Assembly (NCBI GenBank): GCA_965267405.1 | Contig: OZ253954.1 | Location: forward strand, 2,480,001-2,544,000 | Origin: JAPPOI01 sp028818055 | Lineage (GTDB): Bacteria; Pseudomonadota; Alphaproteobacteria; Rhodobacterales; Rhodobacteraceae | Direction: 5' to 3' | Length of the DNA stretch: 64,000 nt | In this document: piece after piece, positions 1 through 6,900 of the stretch | Layout of the letters: the number at the start of each line of letters is the position of its first letter | Position numbering within the stretch: the first letter of the stretch is position 1 | Made by a program: the position numbers and the translations under genes | The notes under the pieces: generated by a model | Database searches by the model: none | Told to the model about the DNA's origin: nothing | Seen by the model: the letters and a program-made list of their open reading frames with translations, nothing else

Positions 1-331
1 GCAGATCGTCTTCCGCAACTACCAGTGGGGCGCTGAGAAACGGAACACGACGCTTTGGTACGACGACAATTTCGTTGGTACCGAGCTGGACGAAGAAGTT
101 AGCTACGCTGGCATCGCCAAAGCTTGTGGTCTTCAAGGTGTTGTTGCCCGGACGATGGATGAGCTGACCGAAGCCCTTCGCAAGGCGATCGACGATCAGA
201 TGAACCATGGCAAGACAACGTTGATCGAAGCCATGATCAATCAGGAACTGGGCGAACCTTTCCGTCGTGATGCGATGAAAGCGCCAGTCGCAGTGGCCGG
301 TGTCAGCGCAACCGATATGGCTGCTGAGTAA
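1..331 (+). CDS. xsc: Sulfoacetaldehyde acetyltransferase, C-terminal fragment
   Basis: Partial: the open frame enters at base 2 and ends at TAA 329-331, giving about 109 C-terminal residues. The enzyme is a thiamine-diphosphate protein that converts sulfoacetaldehyde and phosphate to acetyl phosphate and sulfite, the last step of taurine and related sulfonate degradation. The call rests on the C-terminal sequence (FRNYQWGAEKRNT, GIAKACGLQG, LIEAMINQELGEPFRRDA) and on the gene after it being pta, which takes the acetyl phosphate to acetyl-CoA; the xsc-pta pair is common in Roseobacter-group genomes. The TPP-binding part lies outside the window, so another TPP enzyme is formally possible but unlikely. 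Confidence 0.85.
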   Translation, partial: QIVFRNYQWGAEKRNTTLWYDDNFVGTELDEEVSYAGIAKACGLQGVVARTMDELTEALRKAIDDQMNHGKTTLIEAMINQELGEPFRRDAMKAPVAVAGVSATDMAAE

Positions 332-347
332 TTTGCATAGATATGAG

Positions 348-382
348 AAAAGGCCGGCGGTATGGACCGCCGGCCTTTTTTG
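348..382 (+). terminator. Rho-independent terminator between xsc and pta
   Basis: A 12-bp perfect stem (349-360 with 367-378), a 6-nt loop (361-366) and a run of T at 376-382 form a textbook intrinsic terminator. It sits in the 66-nt gap between the xsc stop and the pta start. Either pta has its own weak promoter, or this is an attenuator that keeps pta expression below xsc. Confidence 0.85.
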
Positions 383-397
383 TTGAAGGTTTCCATA

Positions 398-1363
398 ATG
401 ACCGTGATTGACGACATCATCGAACGTAGCCGTAAAGCCCATCCGCACATAGTTTTGTCGGAGGGGGACGACCCCAGAGTTCAGGAGGCCGCTGAAAGAG
501 CGCAGGCAGATGGCGTCGCAAAGGTGACCCTTGTGGGCAGTAATCTGTCTGTAAAAGGCGTTTCCACGGTCGATCCCGCGAAGTCGCCTCACTTAGACGC
601 ATTCGCTGAAGAATATTTCAACTTGCGCAAACACAAGGGCATCTCGGAAGACGCGGCCAAAGAAACGGTTTCGACGCGTCTGGGTTTCGCCGCGATGATG
701 GTGCGGTCTGGTCACGCTGATGGGACTTTGGGCGGTGCTGTCGAGACGACCTCTGACGTCGTGCGAACGGCGCTTCAGATCATCGGTAAAGCGCCGGACA
801 GCGAGGTTGTGTCCAGTTACTTCCTGATGCTGTTGGCCGAACCACACAACCGCCCCGTCATTTTTTCGGACAGTGGCCTGATCCTTGAGCCAACTGCGGA
901 CGAATTGGCGTCGATTGCCATTGCGTCGGCGGGTTCTCTTCAGTCGTTGACCGGTCTGGCGCCGAAAATTGCTTTTCTGTCTTTCTCGACGAAGGGATCG
1001 GTGCCAGCGCGGGCGCATCGGTCTTTGGAGCGCATTCATGAGGCGATGGATCGTGTCGCGAAGGAACGCCCAGACTTGCCAATAGATGGTGAGCTGCAGT
1101 TCGACGCGGCAATCGTGCCGTCTGTCGCCGAAAGGAAAGCGCCTGGGTCTGCGATTGAGGGCGCCGCAAACGTATTTGTTTTCCCGGATCTGAACTCTGG
1201 CAATATTGGCTATAAGATTGCGCAGCGCTTGGGCGGAGCCGTTGCTTTGGGTCCGATCCTGCAAGGCCTTGCCAAGCCTGCCAACGACCTGAGCCGGGGA
1301 GCCACGGCAGACGATATCTATCAGATGATCGCAATCACGGGTGCTCAGGCAGCCTCTTCTTGA
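398..1363 (+). CDS. pta: Phosphate acetyltransferase
   Basis: Cytoplasmic enzyme (321 aa) interconverting acetyl phosphate and acetyl-CoA; after Xsc it channels the acetyl phosphate from sulfoacetaldehyde into central metabolism. The sequence shows the PTA_PTB family pattern: HIVLSEGDDPRVQEAAERA near the N-terminus, DSGLILEPTADELASIA near residue 160, and a C-terminal block with FVFPDLNSGNIGYKIAQRL and GPILQGLAKPANDLSRG. I place the start at ATG 398, with GAAGG just upstream, because the longer in-frame ATG at 362 lies inside the loop of the terminator. This is the short, single-domain form without the N-terminal DRTGG-type domain of enterobacterial Pta. It is 52 nt upstream of betB. Confidence 0.92.
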   Translation: MTVIDDIIERSRKAHPHIVLSEGDDPRVQEAAERAQADGVAKVTLVGSNLSVKGVSTVDPAKSPHLDAFAEEYFNLRKHKGISEDAAKETVSTRLGFAAMMVRSGHADGTLGGAVETTSDVVRTALQIIGKAPDSEVVSSYFLMLLAEPHNRPVIFSDSGLILEPTADELASIAIASAGSLQSLTGLAPKIAFLSFSTKGSVPARAHRSLERIHEAMDRVAKERPDLPIDGELQFDAAIVPSVAERKAPGSAIEGAANVFVFPDLNSGNIGYKIAQRLGGAVALGPILQGLAKPANDLSRGATADDIYQMIAITGAQAASS

Positions 1364-1415
1364 ACGATCCGGCGTTTCGTGATCACGATCAACCGAGACA
1401 GCGGAGAATTTCGGA

Positions 1416-2873
1416 ATGAGAGCACAGCCAACTGCCAGCCACTTTGTGAACGGACGGTACGTCGAAGATACCGCCGGTGATCCATTTGAGTGCGTCTACG
1501 CCGCGAATGGCGAGGTCGTTGCCAAATTGCACGAGGCCACCGATGCAATAGTGAACGAGGCGCTGGAGGCAGCCAAAGCGGCGCAACCGGCTTGGGCTGC
1601 AATGAGCGGAACCGAGCGTGGGCGTATCCTGCGTCGGGCGGCCGACATCATGCGCGAACGCAATCACGATCTCTCGGTGATCGAAACGCTGGACACGGGA
1701 AAACCTCTTCAGGAAACGCTTGTCGCAGATGCCACAAGCGGTGCGGATGCCTTGGAGTATTTTGGCGGTTTGGCCGGAACATTGACGGGCGAACATTTCC
1801 AACTTGCGGGCGGTGATTGGGCGTACACCATCCGCGAGGCATTGGGCGTTTGTGTTGGCATCGGAGCTTGGAACTATCCGACACAGATCGCTTGCTGGAA
1901 GGGATCGCCTGCGCTGGCCTGTGGCAATTCAATGGTGTTCAAACCATCCGAGACGACACCCCTGTCTGCTTTGAAGGTTGCAGAGATTCTGAAGGAAGCC
2001 GGGCTTCCGGATGGCGTCTACAACGTCATTCAAGGGCGCGGCGGTGTGGGCGGAAAACTCATCACCGACAGGCGCGTAGCAAAAGTATCGTTAACCGGGT
2101 CTGTGCCGACCGGGCGGAAAGTCTACGCCGCCGCTGCCGAAGGATTGCGGCATGTCACGATGGAGCTTGGCGGTAAGTCGCCGCTGATCATCTTTGGTGA
2201 TGCCGATCTCGACAACGCTGTTTCTGGTGCGATCATGGCGAACTTTTACTCGAGCGGTCAGGTCTGCTCGAATGGTACGCGGGTATTTGTCGAACGTTCT
2301 TTCCGCGAGGCCTTTGTTGATCGGATGGTTGAACGCCTGACCAAGGGGGTCGTCATGGGTGATCCGCTGGATGAGGCAGTGAATTACGGACCAATGGTCA
2401 GTCAAACGCAGATGGACATCGTTCTTGGCTATATTGAAAAGGGCGTTGCTGAAGGCGCGAAGTTGGAATGTGGCGGGCGTCGGTCGAACCGCGACGGCTA
2501 TTTTATCGAACCAACGGTTTTTTCTGGCGTCACAGACGATATGACGATCGCGCGCGAAGAGATCTTTGGCCCCGTACTGTCGGTCTTGGACTTTGACGAT
2601 GAAGCCGAAGTTATGGCGCGTGCCAATGACACGGAGTTTGGGTTGGCCGCCGGGGTGTTTACCCAAGACCTGACCCGGGCTCACCGGGTTGTCGCAGGAT
2701 TTCATGCCGGGACCTGCTACATCAACCAGTACAACCTGGCGCCAGTCGAAATCCCATTTGGGGGATCGAAAATGTCGGGAGTAGGTCGCGAGAATTCAAA
2801 AGCGGCTATTCAGCACTTCTCGGAACCGAAAACCGTCTATGTCGGGATGAACGACGTAGAAGCTCCGTTCTAG
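1416..2873 (+). CDS. betB: Betaine-aldehyde dehydrogenase
   Basis: NAD(P)-dependent aldehyde dehydrogenase of 485 aa that would oxidise betaine aldehyde to glycine betaine. Landmarks are GIGAWNYPTQIACWKGSPAL around residue 150, the catalytic Glu in MELGGKSP (about residue 250), the catalytic Cys in GQVCSNGTR (about 286), and EEIFGPVLSVL plus the C-terminal IPFGGSKMSGVGREN. The WNYP and FHAGTCYINQYNLAPVE blocks fit the BetB branch better than generic aldehyde dehydrogenases. GGAG precedes the ATG. No betA or betI is next to it; its neighbour is xsc-pta, which suggests an osmolyte/methylated amine and sulfonate catabolic region. Confidence 0.88.
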   Translation: MRAQPTASHFVNGRYVEDTAGDPFECVYAANGEVVAKLHEATDAIVNEALEAAKAAQPAWAAMSGTERGRILRRAADIMRERNHDLSVIETLDTGKPLQETLVADATSGADALEYFGGLAGTLTGEHFQLAGGDWAYTIREALGVCVGIGAWNYPTQIACWKGSPALACGNSMVFKPSETTPLSALKVAEILKEAGLPDGVYNVIQGRGGVGGKLITDRRVAKVSLTGSVPTGRKVYAAAAEGLRHVTMELGGKSPLIIFGDADLDNAVSGAIMANFYSSGQVCSNGTRVFVERSFREAFVDRMVERLTKGVVMGDPLDEAVNYGPMVSQTQMDIVLGYIEKGVAEGAKLECGGRRSNRDGYFIEPTVFSGVTDDMTIAREEIFGPVLSVLDFDDEAEVMARANDTEFGLAAGVFTQDLTRAHRVVAGFHAGTCYINQYNLAPVEIPFGGSKMSGVGRENSKAAIQHFSEPKTVYVGMNDVEAPF

Positions 2874-2888
2874 GTTCCAAAAATGTTA

Positions 2889-2966
2889 AAGGCGGCGACA
2901 CCAGGGAGGAGGAAGGTGTCGCCGCCGTTTACAGAAGGTCTAAAGGGAGGAGGAACGACCTTCCGA
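2889..2966 (-). ncRNA. Two tandem CUCCUCCC-loop hairpins (cuckoo/CcsR-like sRNA)
   Basis: Read on the minus strand, after the DUF1127 stop codon, there are two hairpins. One pairs 2957-2963 with 2934-2940 (7 bp). The other pairs 2915-2926 with 2891-2902 (12 bp, perfect). Both loops contain TTCCTCCTCCC, i.e. the anti-Shine-Dalgarno-like CUCCUCCC motif. The second hairpin is followed by TTTAACATTTTT and would act as terminator. In Rhodobacter sphaeroides the CcsR sRNAs (cuckoo family) are tandem hairpins with this loop motif, processed from the transcript of a DUF1127 gene under RpoHI/RpoHII control; the arrangement here is the same. On the plus strand hairpin 2891-2926 may also terminate betB. 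Confidence 0.8.
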
Positions 2967-2975
2967 TCTCAGTAA

Positions 2976-3185
2976 TTAGCCATCATATGCAGCGCGATAC
3001 GCGATCGAGCGGATCATGCTGCGCGAAATGTTCAAGTCCGTTAGCTCGCGATCTGTAAGCCTTTCCAGCTCTTCCACCGTCTGGCGATACGTCCGATAGC
3101 GCCGTACGCGCTGCGTCAAACCACCGAATGTTGCGGAACGCACTGGGCGTCGGTCGCGGGCAAAAATATCCATCACACTCATCAT
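2976..3185 (-). CDS. DUF1127 small arginine-rich protein (CcaF1-like)
   Basis: A 69-aa basic protein. Its second half, ELERLTDRELTDLNISRSMIRSIAYRAAY, is the DUF1127 (YjiS-like) domain: a tyrosine/arginine-rich helix followed by a L-x-D-I/L-G/N-I-x-R turn. The start is set at ATG 3183-3185, which has GAGG 7 nt upstream; a GTG at 3195-3197 would add four residues. DUF1127 proteins are implicated in RNA binding and sRNA maturation (CcaF1 in Rhodobacter). The gene is followed directly by two CUCCUCCC-loop hairpins, so protein and sRNA probably share one stress-induced transcript. Confidence 0.85.
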   Translation of the reverse strand: MMSVMDIFARDRRPVRSATFGGLTQRVRRYRTYRQTVEELERLTDRELTDLNISRSMIRSIAYRAAYDG

Positions 3186-3201
3186 ATCGATCCTCACGTT
3201 C

Positions 3202-3224
3202 GGCCGATCATTGATGTGTCGGCC
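3202..3224 (-). promoter_or_regulatory. Hairpin in the 5' leader of the DUF1127 gene
   Basis: GGCCGA (3202-3207) pairs perfectly with TCGGCC (3219-3224), about 17 nt upstream of the chosen start codon. It may affect translation or be part of an operator; I cannot assign it. Confidence 0.35.
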
Positions 3225-3420
3225 TGTGTTATCTCTAAGTTAGACTGATGCTGCAGATGCACAATCCCCTGCAGTGGAAATGCTGCTATGCAGCAATTGC
3301 ATGGGTCACCGCCCAAGAATTCAGCAACGCGATGGATCGTGCGGCAAATTTCCCGATGGACTTGCGCTTTGGCCTTTGAGGGCGCACTTACACGCAGAAG
3401 AGAGGCATACTGGCGAAAAA

Positions 3421-4497
3421 ATGGCTGTTTCACGGGAAGATTTACTTGACACACTTCGGCAGGTGAAAACGCCGTCGGGTGGGAATTTGGTGTCCGATGA
3501 TCTGGTGCGCGCCCTTCAAATACAGGGTGATTCCGTAAAATTCGTTATCGAAGCCAGCGATGCCGCGCTTGCCAATCAACTTGCGCCCGTAAGGGATGCT
3601 GCCGAAAAAGCGGTTCTAGGGCTACCAGGAATTGCGACGGCTTCGATCGTCTTGACCGCTCCATCCGGTCCCGCCCCGAAGCAGGAACCGCCCAGTCTAA
3701 AAGTTGGTCGCCACCCAGAACCGCAAGCCGGCGGCCCGGCAAAAATTGCGGGCATTGATCGAATTATCGCAGTTGCTTCTGGGAAAGGCGGAGTCGGCAA
3801 ATCGACTGTTTCGTCAAACCTCGCAGTTGCCTTGGCAAAGGAGGGGCGGCGCGTCGGTTTGTTGGACGCCGATATCTACGGCCCATCTCAGCCAAAGATG
3901 ATGGGGATCCAAAAACGCCCGTCATCACCAGACGGCAAAACAATCATACCTTTGCAAAGCCACGGTGTGACGTTGATGAGTATCGGCTTCATGGTTGAAC
4001 CCGAGAAAGCAGTTGTTTGGCGCGGGCCAATGCTAATGGGTGCACTCCAGCAAATGCTAAGTCAGGTGCAATGGGGTGACCTTGACGTCTTAATCATCGA
4101 TCTTCCGCCAGGCACTGGCGACGTCCAGCTTACGCTTTGCCAAAAGGCAGCGGTAACCGGAGCGCTTATAGTTTCGACACCTCAAGACGTAGCTCTGTTG
4201 GATGCTCGCAAGGCGATTGACATGTTTTCGACTCTGAAGACGCCTGTTCTGGGCCTGATCGAAAACATGTCGACCTATGTCTGTCCTGAGTGTGGGCACG
4301 AAGCGCATCTCTTTGGCCATGGCGGTGTGCGCGATGAGGCGGATCGCCTCGGAGTACCATTTCTTGGAGAATTGCCGCTTTCATTGGATGTAAGGTTGGC
4401 CGGTGATGCGGGCCAACCGATTGCGCTGGGCGATGGGCCAATGGCGGAAGCCTATGGTCACCTTGCCCGCCGCCTGATCGGCGGTGGTATGAGCTGA
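3421..4497 (+). CDS. apbC: Mrp/ApbC-type Fe-S cluster carrier ATPase
   Basis: A 358-aa P-loop NTPase that binds and transfers Fe-S clusters in the cytoplasm. Domains in order: an N-terminal DUF59/MIP18-like domain (about residues 1-80, MAVSREDLLDTLRQVKTP), a linker, then the ParA-like ATPase with the deviant Walker A GKGGVGKST (about residue 122), DADIYGPSQPKMMG, the LPPGTGDVQLT block and the cluster-ligating CPEC pair near residue 282. The frame is open further upstream (to 3274) but that region has no family similarity, so ATG 3421 is preferred. It stands alone between the DUF1127 gene and the mraZ leader. Confidence 0.92.
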   Translation: MAVSREDLLDTLRQVKTPSGGNLVSDDLVRALQIQGDSVKFVIEASDAALANQLAPVRDAAEKAVLGLPGIATASIVLTAPSGPAPKQEPPSLKVGRHPEPQAGGPAKIAGIDRIIAVASGKGGVGKSTVSSNLAVALAKEGRRVGLLDADIYGPSQPKMMGIQKRPSSPDGKTIIPLQSHGVTLMSIGFMVEPEKAVVWRGPMLMGALQQMLSQVQWGDLDVLIIDLPPGTGDVQLTLCQKAAVTGALIVSTPQDVALLDARKAIDMFSTLKTPVLGLIENMSTYVCPECGHEAHLFGHGGVRDEADRLGVPFLGELPLSLDVRLAGDAGQPIALGDGPMAEAYGHLARRLIGGGMS

Positions 4498-4601
4498 ACC
4501 GGAAGACCGCTTCGGCTTCATTGGGAAATCATGGAATCGGTGGGAAGTGACCTTCCTGCACCTACCTTTTTGCAAAAATTTCCAAAGATATTGCGAAAAT
4601 G

Positions 4602-4670
4602 GCGGGAAATTGCCAAAAGTTGTGGGAATTTTTGGGAAAATTTGGCTGGCGGTATCTTATCTATATATTG
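4602..4670 (+). promoter_or_regulatory. Probable MraZ operator overlapping a sigma70-type promoter of the dcw operon
   Basis: TGGGA occurs at 4623-4627 and 4633-4637, followed by TGGCT at 4643, i.e. three repeats with exact 10-bp phasing, preceded by CGGGA at 4603. MraZ binds direct repeats of TGGG separated by 5 nt. The last repeat overlaps a -35-like TTGGCT (4642-4647), with TATATT (4664-4669) 16 bp downstream. This layout suits autorepression of the dcw operon by MraZ. Confidence 0.6.
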
Positions 4671-5062
4671 TGGTTATCTGGGTATCATATCTAAAAAATG
4701 CGCAATATGTACGATATCGGTTGATACGTTTCTTCTTGCTCCGCCCAGTATTCCCAGTTTTTCCTTAAGATTTCTATTGATTCCCATGATATCCCATGGC
4801 ACGTTGCTTTTACCGGATGAAGCGGGACAGCAATACGGGGCGCTAAAAGACCCCGACCAAAATAAAAGCAGGTTTCATACAGGCTTCCGCATTCATCCAA
4901 TTAAGAGATCCGGCGCGCGGGCGAGCAGACATCCCCCCCAGGTGGCGCGCGCAGCTGGACTTACCCGGAAACGGGACGAGGGCGGCGGATCGGACAGTGG
5001 CAGCAGTCCGATCCGCCGTTTCCATTTTGGGGCGGGAATTTGAGAAGGGACCCTGAGGGACA
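4671..5062 (+). other. Long untranslated leader of mraZ
   Basis: About 390 nt between the proposed promoter and the mraZ start with no convincing gene. The first half is AT-rich; the second half contains a 12-bp perfect hairpin, 4984-4995 with 5006-5017, loop of 10 nt. An open frame on the plus strand has no recognisable protein features. I looked for RNase P RNA and other common RNAs and found none of their core motifs. Confidence 0.5.
4984..5017 (+). promoter_or_regulatory. Strong hairpin 46 nt before mraZ
   Basis: GGCGGATCGGAC and GTCCGATCCGCC form a 12-bp perfect stem, followed by GTTTCCATTTT. It resembles a terminator or attenuator with a broken T tract, and could modulate read-through into mraZ or mark the end of a leader RNA. 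Confidence 0.55.
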
Positions 5063-5557
5063 GTGGTTCGGAGATTTAGAGGCGAAGGCGTCCAGAAGGT
5101 GGACGGCAAAGGGCGGGTGTCAATCCCGGCCCATTTTCGTCGTGTTCTCGAATCCGGTGATCCTGCATGGGTGGATGGCAAAACGCCCGAGTTCGTCATC
5201 GTTTACGGCGATCACCGTCGCAGCTTCCTGGAATGCTTTACAGTCGACGCAGCCGACGAGGTTGATGCGCGCATTGATGCGCTCCCTCGGGGTTCAGCCA
5301 AGCGTCGCGCGCTAGAGACGCTCTTTAACGGCCAATCGCTTCCGGCCTCCGTCGACGAAACCGGACGTATCGTCTTGCCAGCCAAGTTGCGGCAAAAGAT
5401 CGGTATCGACACCGAAGCCTATTTCATCGCCATGGGTGACACTTTCCAGATTTGGAAGCCCGAGACCTATGGTGCAAACGACTCTGACGTTGATGCGCTG
5501 TTGGACGACCTTGGTGGTGCCGACATTTGGACACTTCTTGACGAGGAGGAGGGCTGA
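5063..5557 (+). CDS. mraZ: Transcriptional regulator MraZ
   Basis: A 164-aa DNA-binding protein with two AbrB-like SpoVT folds, first gene of the dcw cluster and its repressor. Both repeats are visible: VDGKGRVSIPAHFRRVL (about residues 13-29) and VDETGRIVLPAKLRQKIGI (about 98-116), each with the conserved D-x-x-GR-x-x-P/L pattern. The start is GTG 5063 with GAGGGA 5 nt upstream. It is followed after 3 nt by rsmH, whose Shine-Dalgarno lies in the mraZ 3' end. The 10-bp-phased TGGGA repeats far upstream are the likely binding site. Confidence 0.93.
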   Translation: MVRRFRGEGVQKVDGKGRVSIPAHFRRVLESGDPAWVDGKTPEFVIVYGDHRRSFLECFTVDAADEVDARIDALPRGSAKRRALETLFNGQSLPASVDETGRIVLPAKLRQKIGIDTEAYFIAMGDTFQIWKPETYGANDSDVDALLDDLGGADIWTLLDEEEG

Positions 5558-5560
5558 GAC

Positions 5561-6553
5561 ATGGCCGCAGCTGCCAGCGCCGCGTCCCATTCACCTCATA
5601 TTCCAGTTCTGCTTGAGCCCATTCTCGAGAGCTGTGCTCCTGTGACCGGGCATTGGCTTGACGGCACATTTGGAGCTGGTGGTTATACAAAAGCATTATT
5701 GGACGCGGGTGCGTCGCGTGTCACTGCGGTTGATCGTGATCCCGCGGTTTTTGAAATGGCATCCGAGTGGGCGTCGCAATACGGTTCTCGTCTTGAGCTT
5801 GTCGAAGGCACTTTTTCCGATTTGGATCAATACGTTGATGGGGGGCTTGACGGTGTGGTGCTCGACCTTGGCGTCTCCTCGATGCAGTTAGATCAACCTG
5901 AGCGCGGGTTTTCGTTCATGGCTGACGGACCGCTCGATATGCGCATGAGCCAGTCGGGGCCCACCGCCGCAGATTTGATTGCTGAAACTGAAGAAAGTCT
6001 GCTGGCGGACATTCTTTTCCAGTACGGCGAAGAGCGCGCATCCCGTCGGATTGCTCGTGCCATCGTCAATACACGATCGCTTGCTCCAATCGAGACCACG
6101 AAAGCATTGGTCGAGATTGTCGAAGGCGTGTTGCCGCGGCCAAAGCCGGGGCAAAGTCATCCAGCCACGCGTACATTTCAGGCGCTTCGGATCGCCGTGA
6201 ACGACGAGTTTGGCCAGCTTATCCAAGGACTTGAGGCCGCCGAACGTACCTTGAAACCGGGCGGTTGGCTGGCAGTTGTGAGCTTTCACTCACTTGAGGA
6301 TCGTGTCGTTAAGCGCTTTTTTCAGGAAAAGTCTGGTAAAGTTGGGAACGCAAACCGGTACCAGCCTTTACAAGAAGTCGCAGAGCCTCAGTTCACGGCG
6401 CGCAACAAGGGCATTCAAGCTACCAGCGAAGAGCTCAAGCGTAATCCTCGCGCCCGATCGGCAACGCTGCGTCTTGGGCAGCGTACATCAGCGCCAGCAC
6501 GTCCCTCTGATCGCAAGAGGTTGGGACTTCCAAGTGTCGGAGGCCGGAACTGA
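5561..6553 (+). CDS. rsmH: 16S rRNA (cytosine(1402)-N4)-methyltransferase
   Basis: A 330-aa SAM-dependent enzyme that N4-methylates C1402 in the ribosomal P site. It starts HSPHIPVLLEPILE and shows the SAM-binding LDGTFGAGGYTKALLD (about residues 33-48), DLGVSSMQLDQPERGFSF and the C-terminal SFHSLEDRVVKRFF, all typical of MraW/RsmH. GAGGAGG lies upstream of the ATG. Second gene of the dcw operon; its TGA overlaps the ftsL ATG by one base. Confidence 0.95.
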   Translation: MAAAASAASHSPHIPVLLEPILESCAPVTGHWLDGTFGAGGYTKALLDAGASRVTAVDRDPAVFEMASEWASQYGSRLELVEGTFSDLDQYVDGGLDGVVLDLGVSSMQLDQPERGFSFMADGPLDMRMSQSGPTAADLIAETEESLLADILFQYGEERASRRIARAIVNTRSLAPIETTKALVEIVEGVLPRPKPGQSHPATRTFQALRIAVNDEFGQLIQGLEAAERTLKPGGWLAVVSFHSLEDRVVKRFFQEKSGKVGNANRYQPLQEVAEPQFTARNKGIQATSEELKRNPRARSATLRLGQRTSAPARPSDRKRLGLPSVGGRN

Positions 6554-6900
6554 TGCGTTCAATTCTCTATGTCTTCACTGGATTGCTGGTTATGGCGTTG
6601 GCTGTTTGGGCCTATCGCCAAAACTATGAAACGCAGGCAAGTCTGCGGGAGGTCAGCGACATACGTACCGAAATTGCGTTGCTTCGCGAGCGCGCGGGTG
6701 TGCTTCGCGCCGAGTGGGCGTATCTGAATCGTCCTGAACGTTTGACGGATTTGGCGGATATGAACTTTGTCCGACTCGGATTGCTTCCACTGCGGCCAGA
6801 TCACTTCGGTCACATCGACGAAATCACCTATCCGGTTGAGCCGCTGCCTCCGATCTTTGTTCCTATTGAAGTCATGAGTCGTTTGGAGAATTCGAAATGA
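6553..6900 (+). CDS. ftsL: Cell division protein FtsL
   Basis: A small bitopic inner-membrane protein of 115 aa: residues 4-20 form one transmembrane helix (ILYVFTGLLVMALAVWAY), followed by a heptad-patterned coiled-coil region (about 25-62, EVSDIRTEIALLRERAGVLR). Sequence conservation of FtsL is low, so the call rests on size, topology and position between rsmH and ftsI. FtsL forms the FtsQLB complex that activates FtsWI. It overlaps rsmH by 1 nt and ftsI by 4 nt. Confidence 0.88.
   Translation: MRSILYVFTGLLVMALAVWAYRQNYETQASLREVSDIRTEIALLRERAGVLRAEWAYLNRPERLTDLADMNFVRLGLLPLRPDHFGHIDEITYPVEPLPPIFVPIEVMSRLENSK

Noticed and set aside
362..397. Upstream ATG start for pta
   Set aside because: It lies in the loop of an intrinsic terminator and adds residues without family similarity.
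593..1334. Long minus-strand frames opposite pta
   Set aside because: They are antisense shadows of pta, with Arg/Gln-rich composition and no motifs.
4531..5043. 170-aa plus-strand frame in the mraZ leader
   Set aside because: Runs across the proposed operator and promoter and the hairpin; no codon bias or protein features.
4671..5062. RNase P RNA in the mraZ leader
   Set aside because: The conserved GAGGAAAGTCC and ACAGAA-type core motifs are not present on either strand.
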